Origin: Paractinoplanes pyxinae
Lineage (GTDB): Bacteria > Actinomycetota > Actinomycetes > Mycobacteriales > Micromonosporaceae
NCBI RefSeq assembly: GCF_026626335.1
Contig: NZ_JAPNTZ010000019.1
Span: 1-64,000, forward strand
Reading direction: 5' to 3'
DNA: 64,000 nucleotides
Both the position numbers and the translations under genes were made by a program. Position 1 is the first letter of the stretch. The number at the start of each line of letters is the position of its first letter. The notes under the pieces were generated by a model, which saw nothing but the letters and a program-made list of their open reading frames with translations, did no database searches and was not told the origin of the DNA. Shown here piece after piece: positions 8,358 through 15,843 of this stretch.

Positions 8358-9326
8358 CTACAACCGGGCAGACCCTCCGATGCCGGCAAAGGGAGCGGTC
8401 AGCAGCGACGGATCTCCGAACGAGGTGATCCGGCTGATGCCGGCCTCGGTGACGGTCAGGACGCAAACGCCGTACGGCTGATAGGTCCCCTGCTCGTCCC
8501 GGAGGTACACCGCCGCCGCGGGCTGCCCGTTCGCGCTGGTGGCCGACAGGCGCCAGTCCCCCGGCGAACCCAGAAGATGATCGCGCAGGAACGGTACGCA
8601 GACCTCGCGGCCGCGGAACCAGGTGCGCAGCGGCGTCGCCTCCAACGTGACGTCGGTCAGCAGCAGGCGTTCCAGCGCAGCCGCGTCAGCGTTCTCGAAC
8701 GCCGCGATGTACTGGTCGAGCAGCGCCCGGGCCTGCGGCGCGCTCGGTTCGGTGATCTCGCCGTCGGCCAGGGCCAGCTCGTCGAACCGGGCCCGGGCCC
8801 GCCGCAGCGCGCTCTTGACCGACGCCGTCGTCGTGCCGAGCATGTCCGCGACCTCGGCGGCCGGGAAGGCCAGCACCTCCCGCAGCAGCAACACCGCTCG
8901 CTGCCGCGGCGGGAGGTATTGCAAGCTGGCCACGAGAGCCAGTCGCACGCCCTCCCGCGCGGCCACGACGGCCGCGGGATCGGCCGGCACCAACGCGTCC
9001 GGCACGGGTTGCAGCCAGCGCACCTCGGGGCCGGCCGGTCTCAGCGGCGCGCCGGGATCCGGCTCGGGATCGCCGAGATCGGACGGCAGGACGCGACGGC
9101 TCCGCTTGCCGAGCTCGGTCAGGCACCGGTTGGTGGCGATCCGGTACAGCCACGTGCGCACCGACGAACGGCCTTCGAATCCGTCGTACGACTGCCAAGC
9201 CCGCAGATAGGTCTCTTGCACCACGTCCTCGGCGTCGTGGACCGAGCCGAGCATGCGATAGCAGTGCGCCAGCAGCTCACGCCGGAACGGCTCGGTGGCC
9301 GCCCCGAATCCCCCGTCGTCGGACAC
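8358..9326 (-). CDS. ECF sigma-70 factor with C-terminal SnoaL-like domain (SigG/TIGR02960-like)
   Basis: The protein is 322 residues. Region 2 is FRRELLAHCYRMLGSVHDAE with DVVQETYLRAW. Region 4 is LPPRQRAVLLLREVLAFPAA followed by a VKSALRRAR helix. The linker holds WLQPVPDAL. From about residue 200 a SnoaL/NTF2-like domain follows (LLDQYIAAFENADAAALERL to RITSFGDPSLL). In this ECF group the appended domain regulates sigma activity, and no anti-sigma gene is adjacent, as here. A second member of the same group lies at 12179-13057. Confidence 0.9.
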   Translation of the reverse strand: MSDDGGFGAATEPFRRELLAHCYRMLGSVHDAEDVVQETYLRAWQSYDGFEGRSSVRTWLYRIATNRCLTELGKRSRRVLPSDLGDPEPDPGAPLRPAGPEVRWLQPVPDALVPADPAAVVAAREGVRLALVASLQYLPPRQRAVLLLREVLAFPAAEVADMLGTTTASVKSALRRARARFDELALADGEITEPSAPQARALLDQYIAAFENADAAALERLLLTDVTLEATPLRTWFRGREVCVPFLRDHLLGSPGDWRLSATSANGQPAAAVYLRDEQGTYQPYGVCVLTVTEAGISRITSFGDPSLLTAPFAGIGGSARL

Positions 9327-9341
9327 CCGTCCAGAGTGCCA

Positions 9342-9779
9342 TCAATGCCAATTACTGATCTGTACGTCGTCAGGGGCGGGCGCGCCGCGGCCGGTCTCCA
9401 CGAGTGACTTGAGGCTGAGCAGGTAGGAAGCCCACTTCGTGGAGCAGTGGTTCATGAATTCGACGGGCTCCTTCCAGCCCTGGTGCTCGAACAGGACGAT
9501 CGTGTAGTCGCCGTCCTGGCGCAGCCTGAAGTCGATGGTGGTGCCGATCCACTCCTCGGGGCCCTCGGCCACGCGCCAGCGCACGTGTTCGCCCGGGCGC
9601 GTCTCCAGGACTTCCATGTCGAAGCCGCCGACGGGTGGGAAACGGAATTGGAGTACCCCGTCGGCCTCCTTCGTGTCTTTCGTCCACCAGGCAGCCAGGC
9701 CGTCCACAGTGGTCAAAGCGTCGTAGACCTGCTGCGGGGTCGCGTCCTTGACGCCGATGCGGTGCAGGATGTCAGGCAT
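9342..9779 (-). CDS. SRPBCC / AHSA1-domain protein
   Basis: This 145-residue Activator-of-Hsp90-ATPase-homology fold protein has TPQQVYDALTTVDGLAAWWT at the start, the central GEHVRWRVAEGPEEWIGTTI, and a C-terminal helix TKWASYLLSLKSLVETGRG. The fold is a hydrophobic-cavity lipid or ligand binder, and its ligand is unknown. It is the last gene of a tightly coupled minus-strand trio. Its ATG at 9779 overlaps the ArsR gene end by 8 bp. Confidence 0.88.
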   Translation of the reverse strand: MPDILHRIGVKDATPQQVYDALTTVDGLAAWWTKDTKEADGVLQFRFPPVGGFDMEVLETRPGEHVRWRVAEGPEEWIGTTIDFRLRQDGDYTIVLFEHQGWKEPVEFMNHCSTKWASYLLSLKSLVETGRGAPAPDDVQISNWH

Positions 9780-10116
9780 TGTTGTTCCTTTCGGTCTGGA
9801 TGGTTTCGGCGATGCGCTTGATGCGGCGCAGGCGGGCGTCCCACTCGGCGCCGACCGCGGCCAGCTGGGTCACGGCGCGTTCGAGCTGGGTGTCGTCGAC
9901 CTGGTAGCGCTTCTCGCGGCCGGTGGGGGCGGCGCGGATCAGGCCGACGCGGTCGAGCACGGTCAGGTGCTTGGCGATCGCCTGACGGGTCACGGGCAGG
10001 TGCCGGCTCAGCGTGGTGGCGGTGCCGGGGCCGCCGGACAGCAGCAGGTCGAGCATCCGGCGGCGGGTCGGGTCGCCGATGGCCGACCACAGGTCGTCGT
10101 CGACGGCGGTGGTCAC
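9772..10116 (-). CDS. ArsR/SmtB family transcriptional regulator
   Basis: A GTG start at 10116 gives 114 residues. The winged helix runs from LWSAIGDPTRRRMLDLLLSG through LSRHLPVTRQAIAKHLTVLD to the wing GREKRYQVDD. No metal-binding Cys cluster is visible, so it belongs to the ArsR group typically paired with SRPBCC proteins rather than the arsenic sensors. It overlaps the upstream SRPBCC stop by GTGA (4 bp) and the downstream SRPBCC start by 8 bp, so the three are translationally coupled. Two 15-bp operator-like repeats lie ahead of the operon. Confidence 0.9.
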   Translation of the reverse strand: MTTAVDDDLWSAIGDPTRRRMLDLLLSGGPGTATTLSRHLPVTRQAIAKHLTVLDRVGLIRAAPTGREKRYQVDDTQLERAVTQLAAVGAEWDARLRRIKRIAETIQTERNNNA

Positions 10117-10538
10117 GGCCGGACCCGCAGGGTGGCGACGTAGGGTGCGATGCGCGGCAGGAAGTAGTTCCAGCCGTTGACGTGGTCGCGGCGCGTCTCC
10201 TCCTCGCGGAATCCGGTCTCGGTGAGCTTGAGGACGGTGCCGGCGCCGGACGGGGTCAGCTCGAAGGTGACGAACAGCGAGTTGCCGGGGGTGGCGGCCT
10301 CGCCGGCGGGGTGCGTCCAGCGGAACGAGAACGTGCGTGGGGGCTGCGCCTCGACGACGGTGAAGGCCTCCACCTTCGTACCGCCGAAGGAAATTTCGCC
10401 GGTCGACCCGGGGACCGGTTCGTAGTGCGCCTCGTCGGGCCACCACCGGCTCACGTGCTTGGGGTCGCTGACGACCTCGAACACCACCTCGGGCGAGGCC
10501 TCGATGTACAGCTCACGCTCTATCGACCCGATCTCCAT
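10113..10538 (-). CDS. SRPBCC domain protein (AHSA1-like), first gene of ArsR operon
   Basis: The 141-residue protein starts at ATG 10538 behind GGAGGAG. The START/AHSA1-like fold is seen as IERELYIEASPEVVFEVVSD, HVSRWWPDEA, the FSFRWTHP strand and the C-terminal helix HVNGWNYFLPRIAPYV. It heads the operon SRPBCC-ArsR-SRPBCC. The ArsR protein probably represses this promoter, because one palindrome (10555-10569) sits just upstream of its ribosome binding site. Confidence 0.88.
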   Translation of the reverse strand: MEIGSIERELYIEASPEVVFEVVSDPKHVSRWWPDEAHYEPVPGSTGEISFGGTKVEAFTVVEAQPPRTFSFRWTHPAGEAATPGNSLFVTFELTPSGAGTVLKLTETGFREEETRRDHVNGWNYFLPRIAPYVATLRVRP

Positions 10539-10554
10539 GCCCGCTCCTCCAAGT

Positions 10555-10614
10555 GCAACCTTTGGTTGCGTACGACACTAGCGGCCGCCGCGGATGCGCG
10601 CAACCAAAGGTTGC
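10555..10614. promoter_or_regulatory. Paired 15-bp operator-like palindromes in divergent ArsR-operon/RidA promoter
   Basis: GCAACCTTTGGTTGC (10555-10569) and its exact reverse complement GCAACCAAAGGTTGC (10600-10614) lie 45 bp apart, centre to centre. Each is itself an inverted repeat (CAACC-N3-GGTTG). They fill the space between the start of the SRPBCC-ArsR-SRPBCC operon (10538) and the RidA gene (10673), so one repressor could silence both directions. A third, different palindrome, TGTTCCGGGAACA, follows at 10621-10633. The ArsR assignment is inference from position. Confidence 0.7.
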
Positions 10615-10672
10615 TTGACTGTGTTCCGGGAACACGGGTTGCACTGGGGGAAAGACGCGACAGGAGAACGAC

Positions 10673-11080
10673 ATGAGCGTGGAATTCCTGCACCCCGAAG
10701 GCATGCTGAAGCAGACCGACTACTCGCCGGTCGCCGTGGGAACCGGGACTCGGCTGATCCTGCTGGCCGGGCAGGCCGGCGTCACCCCCGACTTCCAGCC
10801 CGCCGCGCCCGATCTGGCCGGCCAGGTCGAGGCCGCGCTGCGCAACATCGTCGTCGGGGTGCGCGGCGCGGGCGGAAACGCCGGCGATCTGGCCCGGCTG
10901 ACCTTCTACATCGTGGACTGGTCGGTCGAGATGTGGGACGACGTGCTGACCGGCATCGCCCGCGTTCAGCAGGAGGAGGGGCTGCCCAAGCCGGCCCCAC
11001 CCATCACGATCATCGGCGTCCAGGCCCTGTTCACTCCGGACTTCGTGGTGGAGATCGAGGCTACCGCCGTCCTCAACTGA
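10673..11080 (+). CDS. RidA/YjgF/YER057c family protein
   Basis: The 135-residue protein starts at ATG 10673 behind AGGAG. Family marks are the N-terminal FLHPEGMLKQTDYSPVAVGT, GQAGVTPDFQP, the helix LAGQVEAALRNIVVGVRGAG, and the strand-helix LARLTFYIVDWSVEMW. The C-terminal part is PPITIIGVQALFTPDFVVEI. Canonical RidA imine hydrolases carry an arginine in the motif R-x-x-V near the C-terminus. Here the equivalent segment reads TPDFVVEIEA without an obvious Arg, so this is more likely a Rid subfamily of different activity. It is divergent from the ArsR operon. Confidence 0.85.
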   Translation: MSVEFLHPEGMLKQTDYSPVAVGTGTRLILLAGQAGVTPDFQPAAPDLAGQVEAALRNIVVGVRGAGGNAGDLARLTFYIVDWSVEMWDDVLTGIARVQQEEGLPKPAPPITIIGVQALFTPDFVVEIEATAVLN

Positions 11081-11099
11081 GTCCACACGGATGGAAGCG

Positions 11100-11543
11100 T
11101 CAGGCCGGGAGCCCGGGATCGTCGAGGACCGCGGGCAACGCCACGGTCAGCATCTTGGCCCGCACCGACCGCAGGAGCCGGCCCATGAAGAAGCCGCCGA
11201 CGCCGGTGAATCCGGTGTGCTCCCAGGTGAAGCGGGTGCCGCCGGCAATGGTCCGGAGGCGGTAGGCGACGAAGCTCGGCGCGGCTCCCTCGTCGCCGAC
11301 CCAGGAGTAGCGCAGCAGCGCCGGCGCGTCGACCTCGAGGACCTCGCAGTCGACGATTCCGCGCCAGCCCGCGACCGGCTTGGCGATGAAACGGAACTTC
11401 GTGCCCACGACCGGCGCGAAGCCCTCGGGGCGGCCGCCCTGGCCGGTCGTGGTCCAGCGCGGGACCAGCTCGGGGTCGGTCAGCACGCGCCAGACGCGCT
11501 CGATGGGATGCGGGTAGTCGCGGGTGATCCGGAACTCGCTCAT
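11100..11543 (-). CDS. SRPBCC / AHSA1-domain protein
   Basis: The 147-residue protein carries ITRDYPHPIERVWRVLTDPE, WTTTGQGGRPEGFAPVVGTK and a central ALLRYSWVGDEGAAPSF strand pair. The C-terminal helix VGGFFMGRLLRSVRAKMLTV is typical of the fold. It is divergently paired with a TetR gene across 54 bp that contains two palindromes. Regulation by that TetR protein is likely. Substrate or ligand is unknown. Confidence 0.87.
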   Translation of the reverse strand: MSEFRITRDYPHPIERVWRVLTDPELVPRWTTTGQGGRPEGFAPVVGTKFRFIAKPVAGWRGIVDCEVLEVDAPALLRYSWVGDEGAAPSFVAYRLRTIAGGTRFTWEHTGFTGVGGFFMGRLLRSVRAKMLTVALPAVLDDPGLPA

Positions 11544-11556
11544 CGCTGTCTCCTAT

Positions 11557-11587
11557 TTACTGTCACTGTAAAAATACTGTAGCAGTA
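11557..11587. promoter_or_regulatory. Operator-like palindromes between SRPBCC and TetR genes
   Basis: TTACTGTCACTGTAA (11557-11571, one mismatched pair) and TACTGTAGCAGTA (11575-11587, perfect 5-bp arms) share the core TACTG/CAGTA. The second ends 10 bp before the GTG start of the TetR gene (11598). Binding there would block both promoters. Assignment to the TetR protein rests on position and symmetry. Confidence 0.6.
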
Positions 11588-11597
11588 AGGTTGACCC

Positions 11598-12182
11598 GTG
11601 AGCCTGCGCGAGGACAAGAAGCGGCAGATGCGGCAGCACCTGTCCGACACGGCGACCCGGATGTTCCTGGAGCTCGGGTTCGACGGCGTACGGGTGGCCG
11701 AGGTGGCGCGGGCCTGCGGGGTGTCGGAGAAGACGGTGTTCAACTACTTCCCGACCAAAGAGGCGCTGCTGCTCGACCGGCTCGAAGGCACGGCCAAGGC
11801 CCTGCGAGAAGCGCTCGCGTCGACCGCGAACACGCCGATCGAGGCCGCGCTGCGTCTGCTCGACGCCGAGCTCGACGGGTTCGCCGGCGACCCGGAGGGC
11901 TACCGGCGCTTCGGCGAGCGGCTGCAGGCGGCGCCGTCGCTGCGGGCCTACCGCAACGACATGATGGACCGGTTCGTCGCCGTGGCGGCCGAGGCGCTGG
12001 CGACCCGCGACGGCGCCGACCCGGCCGATCCGGAACCGCAGATCATGGCGGCCGCCCTGCTCGGCCTGTGGCGCGTGCAGTACGAGAGCCTGCGCCGCCA
12101 TCCCGGCGAACCGGCGACGGTGCGCGCGCAGGTGCGGCGGGCCGCGGACGTGCTGCGTAACGGGCTGGAGAAACCGGGCTAG
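11598..12182 (+). CDS. TetR family transcriptional regulator
   Basis: The 194-residue protein starts with GTG 11598. The HTH at residues 8-55 reads MRQHLSDTATRMFLELGFDG, ARACGVSEKTVFNYFPTKEA. The C-terminal helical domain is of the general TetR_C type. It is divergent from an SRPBCC gene and convergent with an ECF sigma gene, whose stop codon it overlaps in the tetranucleotide CTAG (12179-12182). Confidence 0.92.
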   Translation: MSLREDKKRQMRQHLSDTATRMFLELGFDGVRVAEVARACGVSEKTVFNYFPTKEALLLDRLEGTAKALREALASTANTPIEAALRLLDAELDGFAGDPEGYRRFGERLQAAPSLRAYRNDMMDRFVAVAAEALATRDGADPADPEPQIMAAALLGLWRVQYESLRRHPGEPATVRAQVRRAADVLRNGLEKPG

Positions 12183-13057
12183 GGGGCCGACACGAAGGTC
12201 ACGCAGTGGCGGATCAGGCCGGCGCGCACGGTGAAGACCTGCAGCGAATGCGGCTTTCCGCCGACCGAGGCGGACAGCGCCGGGCTGCCATTGGCCGATG
12301 TGGGCGTCATGCGCCAGCCGGTTCCGCGCAGGGCGAAGACACGGCGCAGGAACTCGGCGTAGTGCTCGCGCCCGGCCAGCCACAGGTTCACCGGCGGCAT
12401 CTCCAGCGCGACGTCCTCGGCCAGCAACCGGGCCAGCGCCGGCACGTCGGCCGCCTCGAACGCCTTCAGGTAGCGCTCGACGACCATTCGCTCATCCGGG
12501 TCGACAGGTTCGCGCAATTCGCTCAGTACGGGGCCGGCTTCGCTCAATGTCGCGCGGGCCCGTTGCAGGCTGCTGTTCACCGACGCCACGCTGCTGTCCA
12601 GAATCTGCGCGACCTCGGCCGCCGAGAACTGCAGCACCTCGCGCAGCACGAGCGCGGCCCGCTGCCGGGCCGGCAGCAACTGCAGCGCCGCCACGAACGC
12701 CAGCCTCAGCCCGGCCCGCTGTTGCGCGGCGTCGGCCGGATCACCCAGCCGCACATCGGGGAACGGCTGCAGCCAGGGCACCTCGCGGCTGGGTGTGAGC
12801 GGCGCGTACGGGTCGTCGCCGGCCGCCCCGAGCCCGCTCGGCAACGGCCGGCGCGCCCGCCCTTCCAGCGCGGTCAGGCACACATTCGTGGCGATGCGGT
12901 GCAACCACGTACGCAAGGACGCCTTCTCCGCGTCGTAGCGGTCAGCCGACCGCCAAGCACGCAGCAACGTCTCTTGCACCAGGTCTTCCGCCTCGTCGAC
13001 GGAGCCGACCATCCGGTAGCAGTGCGCGAGCAACTCGCCGCGAAAACCGTCGAGCAT
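12179..13057 (-). CDS. ECF sigma-70 factor with C-terminal SnoaL-like domain (TIGR02960-like)
   Basis: Starting from ATG 13057 (GTG 13060 is equally possible) the protein has about 292 residues. Region 2 is FRGELLAHCYRMVGSVDEAE with DLVQETLLRAW. The linker has WLQPFPDVRL. Region 4 is LLPARQRAALVLREVLQFSA, and VNSSLQRARATL is its recognition helix. The SnoaL-like tail runs from VVERYLKAFEAADVPALARL to the C-terminus. It is a paralogue of the sigma factor at 8358-9326. It is divergent from the DHFR-like gene, which may be its target. Confidence 0.9.
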   Translation of the reverse strand: MLDGFRGELLAHCYRMVGSVDEAEDLVQETLLRAWRSADRYDAEKASLRTWLHRIATNVCLTALEGRARRPLPSGLGAAGDDPYAPLTPSREVPWLQPFPDVRLGDPADAAQQRAGLRLAFVAALQLLPARQRAALVLREVLQFSAAEVAQILDSSVASVNSSLQRARATLSEAGPVLSELREPVDPDERMVVERYLKAFEAADVPALARLLAEDVALEMPPVNLWLAGREHYAEFLRRVFALRGTGWRMTPTSANGSPALSASVGGKPHSLQVFTVRAGLIRHCVTFVSAP

Positions 13058-13129
13058 CACGCCGATGAGTCTGCCGCCGCCCGCCGGTAAGTAACAGACG
13101 ACAAGCCACCACGAGAAGGGACACCTCCC

Positions 13130-13678
13130 ATGGGCGAGGTCATCGTCATCCAGTTCGCCACGCTCGACGGCGTCGTCTCCGACCCCGACGGACGCTGGGG
13201 CACCGGGCATGGCGGCTGGGCGTTCAAGCACGGCGCGGGGCCGGTCAGCGGCGACAAGTTCCGCCTCGGTGAGCGAATGGACAAGGGTGTGCAACTTTAC
13301 GGCCGGCGCACCTGGGAACACTTCGCGCAACTATGGCCAACACGCGACACCGACTATGCGCGTTTGATGAACGGCGTGGAAAAGCGAATTGCGACGCGTA
13401 CGAAGGTGGACACCACCGCCTGGGCCAACTCGGCCGCCATCGCGGGCGACCCGCTGGCCTGGGTGGCCGACGAGCGGACCCGGCGCGACATCGTCGTGAT
13501 CGGCAGCCTGAGCCTGGTGCGGGCGCTGGCCGGCGCAGACCTGATCGACGAGTACCGCCTGGTCACGTTCCCAACCGTGGCCGGCGAAGGTGATCGGCTG
13601 CCGCTGACCGGCGATTTCCGGTTCACCGCCGCCGAAACAGCCGGCCCGACCACCTTCACTGTGCTGAGCCGCCATTGA
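13130..13678 (+). CDS. Dihydrofolate reductase / RibD C-terminal family protein
   Basis: The 182-residue protein begins MGEVIVIQFATLDGVVSDPD, the usual start of the RibD_C/YyaP-like group. Later it shows GVQLYGRRTWEHF, the NADP-binding stretch RDIVVIGSLSLVRALAGADL and DEYRLVTFPTVAGEGDRLP. These are NADPH-dependent reductase-fold proteins of mostly unknown substrate, not the housekeeping FolA. Its 3' end shares a 20-bp imperfect direct repeat with the sequence after it (13661-13680 and 13699-13718). Confidence 0.87.
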   Translation: MGEVIVIQFATLDGVVSDPDGRWGTGHGGWAFKHGAGPVSGDKFRLGERMDKGVQLYGRRTWEHFAQLWPTRDTDYARLMNGVEKRIATRTKVDTTAWANSAAIAGDPLAWVADERTRRDIVVIGSLSLVRALAGADLIDEYRLVTFPTVAGEGDRLPLTGDFRFTAAETAGPTTFTVLSRH

Positions 13679-13694
13679 GCCTTCGACCCGGCCT

Positions 13695-14879
13695 TCAGCG
13701 TGCTGGGCCGCCGTTGAGCTGCGGCAGGCGCTCGAGGACGGGGCGGCCGTCGGTCAGCACATCGCGAACGTGCAGCGCGTCGTCCAGGACGACCACGTCG
13801 GCGGCCTTGCCCGGGGTGAGGCTGCCGGTGCGGTCGGCCAGGCCGAGCAGGGCGGCCGGTGTGGTGGCGGCGGACCGCGCCACGCCGGCGACTGGCAGGC
13901 CGACGACCTGGATGGCGTGCCGCACCGCGGCGTCCATGGTGAGGGTGCTGCCGGCCAGGGTGCCGTCGGTCAGGCGGACGTCCCCGCCATCAGCGATGAC
14001 CGGCACCGGGCCCAGGAAGTAGCGGCCGTCGGTCATCCCGGCGGCGGGCGTCGCGTCGGTGATGAAGGCGATGCGATCGGGACCGGCGGCGTCCACCGCG
14101 ATGCGGACGGCGTCGTCGTGGACGTGCACCCCGTCGTTGATGATTTCGCAGGTCACCGCCGGGTTGGCCAGGGCCGCGCCGGCCGGCCCGGGATCGCGGT
14201 GGTGGAACTGGCGCATGGCGTTGAACAGGTGGGTGGCCAGCCGCGCGCCGCCGTCGAAGGCGTCCCGGGCTTGCACGTACGTCGCCTCGGTGTGCCCGAC
14301 GGCGACGATGGCGCCGGCGCCGACCACTTGGTCGAGCAGTTCCATGCCGCCGGGCAGTTCGGGCGCGAGCGTTACGACGCGGATGTGCCCGCGACCGGCG
14401 TCGAGCAGGCGCCGCAGCGCGTCCGGATCCGGCGGGAGCAGGAACTCGCTGTGATGCGAGCCGCGCTTGGCCGGGTTGAGAAACGGCCCCTCCAAATGGA
14501 TGCCGGCGATGCCCGGCTCCCCGGCGTCGATCAGGGTGGCGATGGTGCGTACGGCGGCGACCATCCGGTCCAGCCGGTCGGTGACGAGGCTGGCCAGCGT
14601 ACGGGTGGTGCCGTGCCGCCGGTGGAAGGCCACCGCCCGCCGGATCTCGTCGGGGTCGTCGGTGGTGATCTGCGCTCCCCCGCCGCCGTGCATGTGCAGG
14701 TCGACGAAGCCGGGAAACAGCCAGCCGCCCGCCAGGTCGACCACCCGCCCACCGGCCGGCGGGCGCCCGCGACCGACCGCCCTGATCATCCCGTCGGCCA
14801 TGCTCACCCACCCCGGTTCAAGGACGTCCGTGGGCGTGACGACGCGGCAGCCGGTCAGGGTGAGCACCGAGGCATTCAT
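13695..14879 (-). CDS. nagA: N-acetylglucosamine-6-phosphate deacetylase
   Basis: The 394-residue protein (start ATG 14879, MNASVLTLTGCRVVTP) would hydrolyse GlcNAc-6-phosphate to glucosamine-6-phosphate and acetate during amino-sugar recycling. Family marks are the metal-site motif FPGFVDLHMHGGGG, IHLEGPFLNPAKRGSH with the conserved Glu, VGHTEATY, THLFNAMRQFHHR, and the catalytic Asp in AFITDATPAAGM. The C-terminal GSLTPGKAADVVVLD is typical of amidohydrolases. It is divergent from a TetR gene across 38 bp that contain a 24-bp palindrome. A TetR partner is unusual, since nag genes in actinobacteria are generally under GntR or ROK regulators. Confidence 0.93.
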   Translation of the reverse strand: MNASVLTLTGCRVVTPTDVLEPGWVSMADGMIRAVGRGRPPAGGRVVDLAGGWLFPGFVDLHMHGGGGAQITTDDPDEIRRAVAFHRRHGTTRTLASLVTDRLDRMVAAVRTIATLIDAGEPGIAGIHLEGPFLNPAKRGSHHSEFLLPPDPDALRRLLDAGRGHIRVVTLAPELPGGMELLDQVVGAGAIVAVGHTEATYVQARDAFDGGARLATHLFNAMRQFHHRDPGPAGAALANPAVTCEIINDGVHVHDDAVRIAVDAAGPDRIAFITDATPAAGMTDGRYFLGPVPVIADGGDVRLTDGTLAGSTLTMDAAVRHAIQVVGLPVAGVARSAATTPAALLGLADRTGSLTPGKAADVVVLDDALHVRDVLTDGRPVLERLPQLNGGPAR

Positions 14880-14886
14880 GATTGCC

Positions 14887-14910
14887 ACCATACGTACTAG
14901 TAGGTATGGT
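14887..14910. promoter_or_regulatory. 24-bp near-perfect palindromic operator between nagA and TetR gene
   Basis: The left half is ACCATACGTACT and the right half AGTAGGTATGGT. Only one symmetrical pair of 12 is mismatched (positions 8/17). It starts 8 bp from the nagA start codon (14879) and ends 8 bp before the TetR start (14918), so it must overlap both transcription start regions. Autoregulation plus control of nagA by the adjacent TetR protein is the simplest reading. Confidence 0.75.
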
Positions 14911-14917
14911 CGCAATC

Positions 14918-15499
14918 ATGACAACCGCCAACGACGCCCGTACCCGGCTGGTCGAAAGCATGGCCGACCTGCTGTGGGAACGCGGTTACGTGGGCACCAG
15001 CCCGTCCGCCGTGCTCAACCGCGCGGGCGTCGGGCAGGGCAGCCTCTACCACCACTTCACCGGCAAGGCGGATCTGGCCGTGGCCGGCATCCACCGCAAC
15101 GCCGACACACTCACGCAGGCCGCACGCGAGGCGCTCGACGGCCCCGGCACCGCGTACGAACGACTCGAGCGGTTCCTGCTGCGCGACCGCGACGTGCTCC
15201 GCGGCTGCCGCATCGGCCGCATGACGCAGGATCCCGACGTGTTCACCGACGACCTTCTGCGCCAGCCGGTCGCCGAGGCGCTGGCCGGCGTCCGCAAGAC
15301 GATCGCCGCCGTGATCGAGCAGGGGCAGGCCCGGGGCGAGTTCGTACGCGGTCTCGCCCCCGATGATCTGGCCGCGACCATTCTCTCCACCCTTCAGGGC
15401 GGGTATGTGCTCGCGCGGGCCGAACTCGACGAGCAGCAGTTCCACGCGGCCGTCCGCGGTCTGCTGGCCCTGCTGCGGGGATCGGTGACCGCTCCGTGA
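14918..15499 (+). CDS. TetR family transcriptional regulator
   Basis: The 193-residue protein (ATG 14918) has an HTH at residues 7-55 with LLWERGYVGTSPSAVLNRAG and VGQGSLYHHFTGKADL. The C-terminal domain (DVLRGCRIGRMTQDPDVF) is of the TetR_C group whose members often sense electrophiles. It heads a plus-strand operon: it overlaps the cupin gene by GTGA, with DUF4865 and DUF4406-like genes following. nagA diverges upstream. Confidence 0.92.
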   Translation: MTTANDARTRLVESMADLLWERGYVGTSPSAVLNRAGVGQGSLYHHFTGKADLAVAGIHRNADTLTQAAREALDGPGTAYERLERFLLRDRDVLRGCRIGRMTQDPDVFTDDLLRQPVAEALAGVRKTIAAVIEQGQARGEFVRGLAPDDLAATILSTLQGGYVLARAELDEQQFHAAVRGLLALLRGSVTAP

Positions 15500-15834
15500 T
15501 CGTCACCCGGCAGCACCCGTCGAAGCCGGCGCCGGCCTCGATCATCGACGGGCCCGCACACTACGAGGCCCTGGCCGCCCCGTCGGCGCCTTCCCGCGTC
15601 GAGGCGCTGCACGTGCACTTCGCGGCGGGCAGCCGGACCCGCTGGCACACCCATCCGTACGGGCAGCTGCTGATCGTCACGTCCGGCGCGGGCTGGGTGC
15701 AGAGCCGCGGCCACGCCGCCGAACCCATCGCGGTGGGCGACGTCGTCCGCATCGGGGCCGGCGAGGAGCACTGGCACGGCGCCGCCGCCGGATCCGAGTT
15801 GTCCCATCTGGCCATCCAGGAGCAGGAGAACTGA
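15496..15834 (+). CDS. Cupin-domain protein
   Basis: The 112-residue protein is translationally coupled to the TetR gene by the overlap GTGA. The cupin metal motif is seen as RTRWHTHPYGQLLIVTSGAG followed by a second motif PIAVGDVVRIGAGEEHWHGA. Histidines in both motifs are intact, so metal binding is expected. Small cupins of this type (often called carboxymuconolactone or quercetinase-like) commonly sit beside TetR regulators and DUF4865 proteins. Substrate is unknown. Confidence 0.88.
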   Translation: MIVTRQHPSKPAPASIIDGPAHYEALAAPSAPSRVEALHVHFAAGSRTRWHTHPYGQLLIVTSGAGWVQSRGHAAEPIAVGDVVRIGAGEEHWHGAAAGSELSHLAIQEQEN

Positions 15835-15843
15835 GGAGCTTTC

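Noticed and set aside
7027-8481. A 484-residue plus-strand open frame
   Set aside because: It overlaps the quinone oxidoreductase, which has full family motifs and a proper ribosome binding site on the minus strand.
13661-13718. 20-bp imperfect direct repeat at the end of the DHFR-like gene as an attachment site
   Set aside because: No integrase or tRNA gene is nearby, and the copies lie side by side. It looks like a local duplication of the gene end.
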